Assembly: GCF_009930795.1 (NCBI RefSeq)
Contig: NZ_CP017146.1
Location: 2,604,001-2,668,000 of the forward strand
DNA: 64,000 nucleotides
Reading direction: 5' to 3'
Source of the DNA: Marisediminicola antarctica
GTDB taxonomy: Bacteria > Actinomycetota > Actinomycetes > Actinomycetales > Microbacteriaceae
Part shown: piece by piece, positions 44,196 to 52,860 of the stretch
Layout of the letters: each line of letters starts with the position of its first letter
Numbering within the stretch: the first letter of the stretch is position 1
Translations under genes and position numbers: made by a program
Notes under the pieces: model-generated
Database searches by the model: none
Told to the model about the DNA's origin: nothing
Seen by the model: only the letters and a program-made list of their open reading frames with translations

Positions 44196-45178
44196 TGTGC
44201 ACCTCCACCGTTGCGGTCACGGAAGACCTTCATCTGAACGACTGAGAGCATAAACACCATGATCGTCAAGATCACCGCGATCGCGGAGCCGTAGCCGAAG
44301 TCCAAGTTGTTGAATGCTTGTTCGTACATGTAGGTCAGCAAAACGTCAGTTCGACCCGCGGGTCCCCCGCCGGTCATGAGGTAAACGGAGATGAATACAT
44401 TGAATCCACCGATCACGAGCATCACCGTGACAAACAGAATGGCCGGCCAAATTGCTGGCACGGTGACGACTTTGAATCGCTGCCACCGATTGGCGCCGTC
44501 CATGTTCGCGGCTTCAATGAGTGCCTGCGGCACCCCTTGGAGGGCAGCGAGAAAGATCATCATCGACCAGCCGATCCCCTTCCACACCCCGAGTGCGCAG
44601 ATCGCAATCAGACCCGTCCACCGGTCGGCGAGCCATGCCGTGTCTCCGTTGGTGACGTGCAGGAGATCTCCCAGCGCGAAGTTGATCAGGCCGCCGTCAG
44701 AGAAGAGAAACTTGAAGAGAAACGAGACGACTACCCAGCTCGTCACGACCGGCAGGTAGAACAGCACTCGGAACAGCGGTTGGGTAGGGCTCTTCTTCTG
44801 GATGAGTAGCGCGAGCCCGAGCCCGATGACGATCTGCGGTGCGACGGTGAGCACCATGTAGATGCCGCTGTTGCTCAATGCGAGCCAGAAGTGATCGTCT
44901 GTGAATGCGCGTGCGTAGTTGTCGAGGCCCAGGAACTCGCTCGTCGCCGAGCCGACGATCTTCCAGTCGAAGAAGCTCATCTGGAACGCTTGGAGCGTGG
45001 GATAGAGCACCGTGACTGCGAACAGCACCAGTCCAGGCGCGAGAAAGAGGTAGGGCGTTGCAGCCGTAGCCGCGCGGCGGCGAGACATCCGCCGCGATCG
45101 GCTGGGTGGTGCTGGCGTGGCGGAGAGGACCTCCGCCACGCCAGCGCTGACCCGTTCGCCCGAACGGAGAACAGTCAT
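44192..45178 (-). CDS. ABC sugar permease, MalF type (second locus)
   Basis: This 328-aa permease has six core helices and the loop PQALIEAANMDGANRWQRFKVVTVPAI that docks to an ATPase. It follows the binding-protein gene by 2 nt. No ATPase gene is in this operon either. Together with the MalG-type gene it forms the channel for the predicted isomalto-oligosaccharide importer. Confidence 0.92.
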   Translation of the reverse strand: MTVLRSGERVSAGVAEVLSATPAPPSRSRRMSRRRAATAATPYLFLAPGLVLFAVTVLYPTLQAFQMSFFDWKIVGSATSEFLGLDNYARAFTDDHFWLALSNSGIYMVLTVAPQIVIGLGLALLIQKKSPTQPLFRVLFYLPVVTSWVVVSFLFKFLFSDGGLINFALGDLLHVTNGDTAWLADRWTGLIAICALGVWKGIGWSMMIFLAALQGVPQALIEAANMDGANRWQRFKVVTVPAIWPAILFVTVMLVIGGFNVFISVYLMTGGGPAGRTDVLLTYMYEQAFNNLDFGYGSAIAVILTIMVFMLSVVQMKVFRDRNGGGAQ

Positions 45179-45180
45179 GG

Positions 45181-46455
45181 TTACTCTTCTGCCAGGAGCT
45201 CGTCGATCTTCTGTGCTGCGCTGGTGAGTGCATCCCGCACCGTTACGGTGCCTTCGAAGGCAGGTACGAGTGCTTCGTTCAGGATGGTGTCGACCTCAGA
45301 GGCCTGCGGGATCGCCACTCGGGCCTTGGCCGTCGCGAGCTGGTCGGTGAACAGCTCGAGATAAGGAAGAAGCTCGACCTGCTGGTCACCGAGCGCGCTG
45401 ATGACAGTCAGCTGTCCGGTGGGGACCAGTGCCATCTGGAACTCCTCGGACTGCGTGAACTCGATGAACTTCATCGCCGCGTCCTTGTGCTCGGAGGTAG
45501 AGGTCAGCACTATGTCTTCGCCGCCGACGACACTGACCGAGCCACCATCACCCGCTGGCATGGGAGCGTAGATGGGCGTGAATTCCGGGAACTGTTCGCT
45601 CCAGATTCCATTCATCCACGGTCCATCGAGAATGTTCGCGTAGTTGCCGCCAGGAAGCCCCTCAGATGTCGAGGTGGCACCGGCGTTGCCGATGATTCCA
45701 TTTGAGATCTGGTCGTTCGCGTAGAGGTCGACGAGCATCTGCACGGCTGCCACAGACTCGTCACTGTCGAGGTATCCGGTGGATGTGGTGACCTCGTCGT
45801 CCGTGATTGCGCCGCCGCCGGACCAGATCCACGGAGAGATATTCCACGCGCCCAGGCCACCGTCGGCGAACACCTGCATGCCCGAGTCGGACAGGGCATC
45901 GGCACCGGCTGCGAACTCCTCGAAGGTGGCCGGCGGTGCGTCGAGGCCTTGCGCGTCGAGTGCCTCCTGGCTGGTGATCAAGACGCGGGTGTTGGTGTCC
46001 AAGGGCAGTCCGTAGTACTTGCCGTCGTACAGGTTGGTCGACAGGACGCCCGGGTACGTGGCGTCTGCGAGCTCCTGGAAGTTGTCCATTTCGTCGGATA
46101 GCGCAACCAGAACGCCGAGGTCGGCGAATTTCGGTACCCATCCGAGGTCGGCACGGACTAGGTCCGGCAGCTCGTCGCCTGCGGCGCTCGTCGTCAGCTT
46201 CTTGAGTAGATCGTCGTACGGGATGTCGACATACTCGACCTTGATTTCGGGATTGGCTTTCTCGAACGACGGGATCAGCGTGTCGTTGAGCACTTCAGCC
46301 TGCGTGGAGTTACCGCCGTTTCCGTACGCACCCCAGAACGTGAGGGTGACCGGATCATCAGCGGTGCCTTCCGCCTCTGATGCTGTCGAGCAGCCCGCAG
46401 CTGACACGGCGACGGTCGCGGCGACTGCCACCGCGATGATGGTTGAACGCTTCAT
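45181..46455 (-). CDS. Extracellular solute-binding lipoprotein (second locus)
   Basis: This 424-aa family 1 binding protein has a lipoprotein signal (VAVSAAGC) and the motif LNDTLIPSFEKANPEIKVEYVDIPYDDLLKKL. GAGGAG stands 8 nt before the ATG at 46453-46455; the much longer open frame upstream is an artefact over the ROK gene. It is the first gene of the import/degradation operon, divergent from its ROK regulator. The ligand is inferred to be isomalto- or cyclo-isomalto-oligosaccharide. Confidence 0.92.
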   Translation of the reverse strand: MKRSTIIAVAVAATVAVSAAGCSTASEAEGTADDPVTLTFWGAYGNGGNSTQAEVLNDTLIPSFEKANPEIKVEYVDIPYDDLLKKLTTSAAGDELPDLVRADLGWVPKFADLGVLVALSDEMDNFQELADATYPGVLSTNLYDGKYYGLPLDTNTRVLITSQEALDAQGLDAPPATFEEFAAGADALSDSGMQVFADGGLGAWNISPWIWSGGGAITDDEVTTSTGYLDSDESVAAVQMLVDLYANDQISNGIIGNAGATSTSEGLPGGNYANILDGPWMNGIWSEQFPEFTPIYAPMPAGDGGSVSVVGGEDIVLTSTSEHKDAAMKFIEFTQSEEFQMALVPTGQLTVISALGDQQVELLPYLELFTDQLATAKARVAIPQASEVDTILNEALVPAFEGTVTVRDALTSAAQKIDELLAEE

Positions 46456-46582
46456 TGCTGTTCTCCTCAATGGTGTGAACATGTTGACTCGGAGGTAGAG
46501 CCACCCATGTCGTGATGAATTAGTTCTACGCCAAAGGTAATCCACTGTCAAATATGACCTGACACCTGACGAATGTCGGCGA

Positions 46583-46599
46583 TTTGCTTCCTCAGCAAA
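46583..46599. promoter_or_regulatory. Inverted repeat in the divergent ROK/importer promoter region
   Basis: A perfect repeat TTTGCT-TCCTC-AGCAAA (46583-46599) lies in the 195-bp gap between the binding-protein and ROK genes. A direct repeat of CCTGAC lies nearby at about 46558-46570. A ROK operator controlling both directions is the likeliest reading. Confidence 0.5.
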
Positions 46600-46650
46600 A
46601 GAAATAAACGCTAAGGTTGAGGGGATTCGACGACGAAGAAAGGGGTCCTC

Positions 46651-47793
46651 GTGCCGGTGAAGGATCAGTCCTGGACTCGCGAAGGTGGCGCATCTCTGGC
46701 CGTCGCGCTCGAAGTCCTGCTCAATGGCCCCATCTCTCGGAGCGACATTGCTCGCCGGCTCGACTTGTCCGGAGGCTCGCTGACTCGACTGAGCACACCT
46801 CTGATTGACGGCGGTCTTCTCATCGAGGTCGGTGAACGCGCCGACGGACGCGCCGGCCGTCCCTCGACCCTGCTCGATATCATCGCGCCGTCCCGGCATT
46901 TCATCGGAATGAAAATCACCGCGACCGACGTGCTGGCGGTCGTGACGGACCTTCGCGCAAGCGTCCTTCACCAGCGGTCCGCGCGTCTGTCCACAAGGGA
47001 CCCCGCCGCGGTGACGGCCGTCATCGCCGGCCTCGCGTGGGAGCTGGCACGAACCGTGCCCTCTGTCACCGCGCTCGGTATCGGCCTCGGCGGTTTGGTC
47101 GGGCCCGGCGGCACGGTTGAGAGCGCACCGTTCCTTGAATGGACCGACGTGCCAATTGGCGCACTCGTTCAAGCGGCCACCGGGATACCGACCGTGATCG
47201 ACAACGACCTCGTCGCCTTCACCGAGTACGAGCATTGGTTCGGGGCCGGTAAAGGACTCGAGAACTTCGCCGTTCTGACTCTCGGTGCCGGAATCGGGTA
47301 CGGGGTTGTCATTCACGATGAGTTGGTGACGAACAGTGATTCAGGAATCGGGCTTGTAGGCCACTGGCCACTCGACCCCTTCGGTTCCGTCTGTCCGGCG
47401 GGTCACCGCGGATGCGCCAAGAGTGTTCTCGAGCAGGGCGCGATAGTGCGCAACGTGTCGAATGCGCTGGGTCGCACCGTGTCGTACGACGACGCCCTCG
47501 ATCTCGCCGAGGCGGGGGAACCAGCTGCTCGGCGAATCGTTGACGAGGCAGGTGCAGGACTTGGAACTCTCCTTGCCGCGATCGCCAACCTGACTATGCC
47601 GAAGAGAATCATTCTGGGCGGCGAGGGGGTGCGCCTCGTCGAGGTTGCCGCGGCCGCCATCGACGAAGGAATCAGTGCGCACAGGGACCCACGAGCGTCT
47701 CCGATCGACTTGTTCGCGACCTCCGGCGACAACACCGAGTGGTGCCGCGGCGCGGCCGTGCTGGCTATACAGAAGTACGTACTGAACAAGTAG
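46651..47793 (+). CDS. ROK-family regulator with altered zinc motif
   Basis: This 380-aa protein has an N-terminal winged helix (GPISRSDIARRLDLSGGSLTRLSTPLIDGGLLIEV) and a ROK domain (VLTLGAGIGYGVVIHDELV). The usual CxCG-xxGC zinc site reads SVCPAGHRGC, missing the middle cysteine, and GEIGH is GLVGH. The start is GTG 46651 with AAAGGGG upstream. It diverges from the GH66/GH13 import operon, which it probably represses. The changed zinc site may alter effector or zinc dependence. Confidence 0.88.
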   Translation: MPVKDQSWTREGGASLAVALEVLLNGPISRSDIARRLDLSGGSLTRLSTPLIDGGLLIEVGERADGRAGRPSTLLDIIAPSRHFIGMKITATDVLAVVTDLRASVLHQRSARLSTRDPAAVTAVIAGLAWELARTVPSVTALGIGLGGLVGPGGTVESAPFLEWTDVPIGALVQAATGIPTVIDNDLVAFTEYEHWFGAGKGLENFAVLTLGAGIGYGVVIHDELVTNSDSGIGLVGHWPLDPFGSVCPAGHRGCAKSVLEQGAIVRNVSNALGRTVSYDDALDLAEAGEPAARRIVDEAGAGLGTLLAAIANLTMPKRIILGGEGVRLVEVAAAAIDEGISAHRDPRASPIDLFATSGDNTEWCRGAAVLAIQKYVLNK

Positions 47794-47830
47794 TCGATCC
47801 GTCTCGCGCGAGCTCGGAGCCGGCGGAACC

Positions 47831-49117
47831 TCAGCTGGCGGCCATCACCGCGGAGAGGACGGCGTATGCCACCTCCTTGCCGGTCACGTCTCCGTGACTC
47901 TTCACGAACGCATCCGAGTTGAGCGACGACACCTTTCCCCGCTGGAAGGCGTAGTGCCCCCCGACTGACTGAAGGGGCACCGTGGCAAGGGCTGCTGGCG
48001 TTTTGAGAGCGCCATTGCGACCGATGCCTCCGTACCTGTCGTCGGCGTCGCCAAGACCCGCCCCAATCTGCCTGGCGATCCGGGATGCGACGGGATAGGC
48101 GAGTCCCACGGCCTTGTCGTTTTTCGTAAAGGTGATGATGACCGGACCGTCGATCTTCTTGGGGACCTTCCAAAACACGCCGTTCTTCTCGGCGCCATCC
48201 CAGCCTTGCGCCATTCCGTAGTGGCTGTAGGCGGCCTGGAGCAGACTCATCGACGACACAGGCGCGGACGTAGCGAGTGCGGCGGCGGTAATGGCGCGGC
48301 CCCCGAACGAGTGTCCGACGAGGTGCAACCGGACGTGCCCATTCTTGTGTTGGAGCTTCTCAAGCAGCTTCGCGATACCCCGCTCGCCGACGACCCCTGC
48401 TCGATCCTTCATCGTGAAGTAGGTCGTCGCGTTGAGCACGTTGCGGGCACCCTCGAGGATGTCGCCAAAGCTGAAGCCAGCGCCGCCCCCCGTCTCGTCG
48501 GGGGCGGGAAATCCGGCGGGATCGATCGAGGCGGCGCCGCCGACCGCAGCTGGTGCTGCGTCGTCGTTGTCGGCTCCGGCAGCCGCCTGCAGCACCGACT
48601 CGGGATCCGCGTCGCGGAGCGCCTGGGGTGCGGAATCGGGGTCGTCGTCATCAGTGGCGCCGTCCGGCAGCTCGCTGCGCAGGAGGGTGACGAAATCCCG
48701 TCGCGCCGCGGAGGATGTCTCGAGCTCCGGGACGAGCGCGAGGAGCTTCGCGCGGAGCTCCGGCTCGGGCACCTGCCGCGCCAACTCGGCTTCGAGGTTC
48801 GCGGCCGAGCCGCCCACGCTGGCTCCCGCCCCGTCGTTGTCTGGCGCCGCCCACTGGATCGATGGCCACAGCACGCCAACAACCACGAACCGGCGTTTGG
48901 TTGCGCCCTCGACGCCGGAACGGATGGCGACGATCGAGCCGATGAGCCGGTCGTAGAGTGCCCGCGCATCGCCGTGCGTGTTGTTCCAGCCGTGCGAAAT
49001 CACGAGCACGTCGGTGGCACGCTCGTCCCCGATCAACTTTCGGGCCTCCTCGACCTGCTCCGGCGTGACAATCGCGCCCTCCTTGTCGAATTCAACCTCC
49101 GCATATGGCAGCTTCAT
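47831..49117 (-). CDS. Alpha/beta-hydrolase-like serine hydrolase, partner of the S8 protease
   Basis: This 428-aa protein has VLVISHGWNN (oxyanion HG) near residue 38 and the nucleophile elbow LHLVGHSFGG, the elements of an alpha/beta hydrolase resembling DUF900-type esterases. A long acidic, low-complexity insert (ATDDDDPDSAPQALRDADPE) divides the fold. A GH dyad near HYAF may supply the catalytic His. No signal peptide is seen. It lies 49 bp downstream of the subtilase on the same strand, so the two probably act together. The substrate is unknown. Confidence 0.72.
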   Translation of the reverse strand: MKLPYAEVEFDKEGAIVTPEQVEEARKLIGDERATDVLVISHGWNNTHGDARALYDRLIGSIVAIRSGVEGATKRRFVVVGVLWPSIQWAAPDNDGAGASVGGSAANLEAELARQVPEPELRAKLLALVPELETSSAARRDFVTLLRSELPDGATDDDDPDSAPQALRDADPESVLQAAAGADNDDAAPAAVGGAASIDPAGFPAPDETGGGAGFSFGDILEGARNVLNATTYFTMKDRAGVVGERGIAKLLEKLQHKNGHVRLHLVGHSFGGRAITAAALATSAPVSSMSLLQAAYSHYGMAQGWDGAEKNGVFWKVPKKIDGPVIITFTKNDKAVGLAYPVASRIARQIGAGLGDADDRYGGIGRNGALKTPAALATVPLQSVGGHYAFQRGKVSSLNSDAFVKSHGDVTGKEVAYAVLSAVMAAS

Positions 49118-49166
49118 GGCCCTTCCTTTCCTCCGGCCGCGCAGCCGTGCTGGCGATACTCAATTT

Positions 49167-50852
49167 TCAGACGCTCTGTATGGCCCGCATGGCATCGACG
49201 AGTCCGGCGCCCTGGAATGAGCGCTCCCTGCCCAGGTCGCTCGCTGACTCCATCAAGATCCGCTTGACCTCGTCCGGTTTGCCGATGAACTCCCGATGGA
49301 TCGAGAGAAAGGCGGCCGCGACTCCGGAGACGTGCGGTGCCGACATGGATGTGCCGGAGTCCTCGACGTACGTGATCTGGGAGGCCCGCTGGCCCGGTTC
49401 GAGCTTGACGGTCGCACGGGCTCTCTCGAGCAGCTGCCCGGCGCCGGCGCTCACGACGCGCTCGCCGGGAGCGACCAGGTCGGGCTTGAGCCGGCCGTCC
49501 CCGGTCGGTCCCTTCGACGAGAAGTACGACACCCCTGTGGAGTGCGGCTTGAGCGACGTGGATCCCACGGTGATCGCCCGCGACGCGTTGCCCGGATCGT
49601 TGATCGTCATTCCGAAGCTCAGGCGCATCTCCCGACCGGCCGTGTCGCGCGCCGCACCATATCCGGTGTTGCCCGCCGACACGACGACGCACACGCCGTT
49701 CGCCACCAGCCGGTCAACTTCCCGGCACACGGGCGACTGGCCCGCGGCGAACCAGGAGGGATCGAACGGATAGCCCAGCGACAAGTTGACGCCATGGACG
49801 TTGAGTTCCCGACCGCCGCGGTTGAGCTCCTGAATGTACTCGAGCGCCCCGAGCAGCGACGCAAGGTCGCCGGTGCGGTCGTCGCGCAGCACCTTGCACG
49901 AGAGGATCTTCGCCCGCGGAGCCATGCCGCTGATGCGGTCGAGAGTGACCCGCTCGACGCCCGTGTCGCCGTCTCCGGTGCGATACCAGGTGGCGGCGTA
50001 CACCTTCCGGCGCGGATCGTCCTGCCATCCCGCGAGGATCCCCGCGACGTGCGTGCCGTGCCCGTTCGCGTCCCGCAGGGCGTCGTCATGTGTCGTGCCC
50101 GCGACGAAGCTGCGGTGGCCCAGTGTCTGCGGCAGCCCGAGGGTGTCGTGGTCGCCGCTGAGGAAGTGGCGGTGCTCGCGATCCACGCCCGTGTCGAGTA
50201 CGGCCCAGACGATACCCTCGCCGGTCGCGTTGAACGACCTGACGGCAGCGTCCGACTTGGTGGTGATGATCGACCGGTGAATGGTCGCGGTCACCTCGAA
50301 GTTCGGCCAGATGCGGTTGATCAGGCTTCGCGGTGCGGTCTTCTGCTCCTGCCGTCCAGCAACCACGCGCCCGCCCTTGCGCGAGTCCCTGTTCACCAGT
50401 TCGAGGATCTGGGCGGCGGTCATCTCGGCAACGACGTAGTTCCCCACCTGCCACGCGCTCTCCTCGGCCGGATCGGTCTCGCCGACGACGTCGTGGACCA
50501 AATCGAGGAGCGCGGCGACGACCTCTTCCGTCGGCAGGCCTGCGTCGGTGCGGAGCTCTATCACGACGCCGATCGGGTCGTGGCGGGCAGAGGCCATGCG
50601 CTCGGCAAGCGGCCGTGTGATCACGGAATCCGTCACGAGCGACACCGTCCTCGGCATGTCGGGCAGGGCGAAGGCCGGAGCATCCGTTTCGCGCGCTACC
50701 GTCGGATCGGTGGCACGGGGAGCCTTGCGTAAACGCTCGGCTTTTTCACCGGAGGGTCCGGGTCTGGGCGCGTCGGGTTCGAGATCGGCTTCTGGATCGA
50801 TCGCAGGGAACTCCTGCGGCAGCCGCTTGCGGTTCTTCGGCGTCTCTGCCAT
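49167..50852 (-). CDS. Cytoplasmic S8-family serine peptidase (subtilase)
   Basis: This 561-aa subtilase has the triad D220 (AVLDTGVD), H265 (NGHGTHVAG) and S502 (SGTSMSAPHVSG), with oxyanion N395 (SAGNTG). Residues 95-200 look like a propeptide-type fold with no export signal; the N-terminal 60 residues are charged and proline-rich. It therefore should act inside the cell or be activated in place. The ATG at 50852 follows GGAAGGA closely. A serine hydrolase gene follows, giving a two-gene unit of unknown role. Confidence 0.9.
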   Translation of the reverse strand: MAETPKNRKRLPQEFPAIDPEADLEPDAPRPGPSGEKAERLRKAPRATDPTVARETDAPAFALPDMPRTVSLVTDSVITRPLAERMASARHDPIGVVIELRTDAGLPTEEVVAALLDLVHDVVGETDPAEESAWQVGNYVVAEMTAAQILELVNRDSRKGGRVVAGRQEQKTAPRSLINRIWPNFEVTATIHRSIITTKSDAAVRSFNATGEGIVWAVLDTGVDREHRHFLSGDHDTLGLPQTLGHRSFVAGTTHDDALRDANGHGTHVAGILAGWQDDPRRKVYAATWYRTGDGDTGVERVTLDRISGMAPRAKILSCKVLRDDRTGDLASLLGALEYIQELNRGGRELNVHGVNLSLGYPFDPSWFAAGQSPVCREVDRLVANGVCVVVSAGNTGYGAARDTAGREMRLSFGMTINDPGNASRAITVGSTSLKPHSTGVSYFSSKGPTGDGRLKPDLVAPGERVVSAGAGQLLERARATVKLEPGQRASQITYVEDSGTSMSAPHVSGVAAAFLSIHREFIGKPDEVKRILMESASDLGRERSFQGAGLVDAMRAIQSV

Positions 50853-50963
50853 TCCTTCCCGCTTTCTCCCTCGCAGTGAGAGTACCGCCGAGGAACCGCG
50901 CGTGTCACTGCCCGCTATGCCGAAACCTCACGCATGTTGGGCTCGCCCGGGACGCCGGCGTCA

Positions 50964-50985
50964 GGCGAAGGCGAGGCGAAGGCGA
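50964..50985. repeat. Short tandem repeat of 11 bp
   Basis: Two exact copies of GGCGAAGGCGA (50964-50974, 50975-50985) lie directly after the stop of the ThrE gene, in the gap to the subtilase start. A simple slippage repeat with no evident function. Confidence 0.7.
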
Positions 50986-50989
50986 AGCT

Positions 50990-52438
50990 CTAGCGTGCCC
51001 CCCGCGTTCGTCGAGCGGCGAGCATGGCCTGATGGTCGAGGCCGAAGGTTCGGCGGGCCGCAAAGCCTCCGATCGTTGTTCCCGCCGCGAGCCCGATACC
51101 GGTAGCCAAGGCGACCACCATGGCCGGAAGCGCCTCCGTCACCGCGTATTCGGAATCCATGAATCCGTAGAGCGCGCGGTACACAGCGAGCCCAGGGATC
51201 AGAGCGATTATGCCCGCCATGGTCATCGCACCTTCGGGCACCTTGAGCCAGCGGTAGGTGAAGTAACCGATCACGCCCGCAGCTGCTCCGGCGATACCCG
51301 GCGCCAGCCCCGGCTGTGGGGCCAGAGGCAGAACCACCGAGTACACGGCGAAAACGAGACCGGCCGCGGTCGCCGTGAGCGGCACCAAACGGAGTCGCAT
51401 GTAGGACGTGAGCGCGAATCCGACTCCGATGAGCGTGGATCCCACCACCCCGGGAACCAGACTGATTCCGTCACCCAGGGAGGTCGCAACCGTTACCGGA
51501 ACCCCCATCCGTAGCGCAGCGCCCAACACGAGCGAAATTCCCACCGCGAGACCGAGGGTGAGCATGAGAACCTCCATGCCTCGTGCTGTCGCTGTGACGT
51601 AGTACCCGTCAATCGCGTCGCGGGCGGATGCGGTGAGGCCGATACCCGAGAGCAGCATGATGATTCCCGCGATAACGATGACGGTCGGTTGGTTCGAACC
51701 GGGTAGTTCGATGCCCACCGAGCGCAACCAGAAGATGAATACCGCGATGCTCGTCGTCGCTACAGCGGCGGCCATCTGGGCGAAGAAACCGGGAACCGAC
51801 CACTTTCCCAGCCGGCGGGTGATGACGTCAGAGATGATCGCGGAGGCGGCGGCAACGAGCACGAGCACGAAGCTCACATTGAACATCACCACCACGCCAC
51901 TGGCCAAAATGGCCTTGCCTGCAGTCACGACCCAGCGACGGTAGGGGTGCGGGCTCGTCAGAATCGAGGTGAGCCGCTCTCGCGCGTCGTCCACATCGAC
52001 CGGGCTGTCTTGGCCGGCAATCTCATCGATGAGCAGGTACACATCCTGCAGCCGCGTGTAGTCGGTGGTGCGTACCCTCACAATGCGCATCACCGACATC
52101 GGGTCTTCGTTCATCCCGCGATGGATCGAGACAGTGATCGACGTGAAGGTGATGTCCACGTGCATGGCGCTGATCCCGTAGGCATCGCTGATTCTCAGCA
52201 CGGTGGCCACCACGTCGGCCGCTGAAGCGCCGGTCGCAAGCATCGCTTCTCCGGCACGCAGACACAGGTCGATGACCAATCGGGCGTGCCTCTGGGGCAA
52301 CTGATCGTCGCCGCCGACAAAGGAAATGACCTGGGTGGGAGTGTCGATCCCCCGGATCGCCCCACCGGCCAGCTCGATGAGAGATTGGCTCACCCGTCGT
52401 CGTAGAACACCTCGTCGGTCGTTGATGCCATCAGTCAC
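50990..52438 (-). CDS. Threonine/serine exporter, ThrE family
   Basis: This 482-aa protein combines an N-terminal ThrE hydrolase-like domain (LCLRAGEAMLATGASAADVVATVLRI, DITFTSITVSIHRG) with ten membrane helices from the ThrE and ThrE2 halves (residues 165 onward). It exports threonine and serine by proton motive force, as in Corynebacterium. Full length with both halves fused. Monocistronic. Confidence 0.92.
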   Translation of the reverse strand: MTDGINDRRGVLRRRVSQSLIELAGGAIRGIDTPTQVISFVGGDDQLPQRHARLVIDLCLRAGEAMLATGASAADVVATVLRISDAYGISAMHVDITFTSITVSIHRGMNEDPMSVMRIVRVRTTDYTRLQDVYLLIDEIAGQDSPVDVDDARERLTSILTSPHPYRRWVVTAGKAILASGVVVMFNVSFVLVLVAAASAIISDVITRRLGKWSVPGFFAQMAAAVATTSIAVFIFWLRSVGIELPGSNQPTVIVIAGIIMLLSGIGLTASARDAIDGYYVTATARGMEVLMLTLGLAVGISLVLGAALRMGVPVTVATSLGDGISLVPGVVGSTLIGVGFALTSYMRLRLVPLTATAAGLVFAVYSVVLPLAPQPGLAPGIAGAAAGVIGYFTYRWLKVPEGAMTMAGIIALIPGLAVYRALYGFMDSEYAVTEALPAMVVALATGIGLAAGTTIGGFAARRTFGLDHQAMLAARRTRGAR

Positions 52439-52447
52439 ACCTTTAGG

Positions 52448-52717
52448 CTACGGGCACGGGCGTCCGATCTCACCCCGTACGGTTCCAGCCCCGATGCCGC
52501 CGCCCACGTCAAAGAAATGGGGTGGGACAAACTGTGCGGTGTGCGGCCCAAGGCTCCCGCCACCGATCCAGACCTGCTGGTCCCGCCGGTGACCGACGAT
52601 GTCTGGATTGCTGTGCTCGAGGAGTGCGCGATGCATTTCCATAATGGCGTGGTCGTCGATGGACTCGGACAGGACAAGGGCCGCTCGTAAGGTTCTCAAT
52701 CTCTGAGCCGACGCCAA
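52448..52717 (-). pseudogene. Remnant of a Fic-family protein (N-terminal part only)
   Basis: The minus-strand frame holds ALVLSESIDDHAIMEMHRALLEHSNPDIVGHRRDQQ followed by VWIGGGSLGPHTAQFVPPHF, which matches the segment of Fic proteins just before the catalytic core (H-x-L-L, GxxR, QVWIGG, FVPP). The frame may extend a little further upstream to about 52790. The catalytic HPFxDGNGR motif is missing, and the frame ends at 52448 beside the ThrE start. No start codon with a ribosome site is evident. A decayed toxin-type gene is the best reading. Confidence 0.5.
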
Positions 52718-52860
52718 GTACGGGCCTGACGCCAGACGCTCCTGTGTTCGTGAGCCATACTCGTCCTGGACGCGCCGCCTGACCGTACGCTTGGATCGCC
52801 CGGCACGAGAAGTCCTGAGGAGAAACCATTTCTAAACCATCTCGATCACGCAGCGCGGCC

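Noticed and set aside
46456-47316. N-terminal extension of the second binding protein
   Set aside because: The added part is antisense to the ROK gene; the signal peptide and ribosome site fix the start at 46455.
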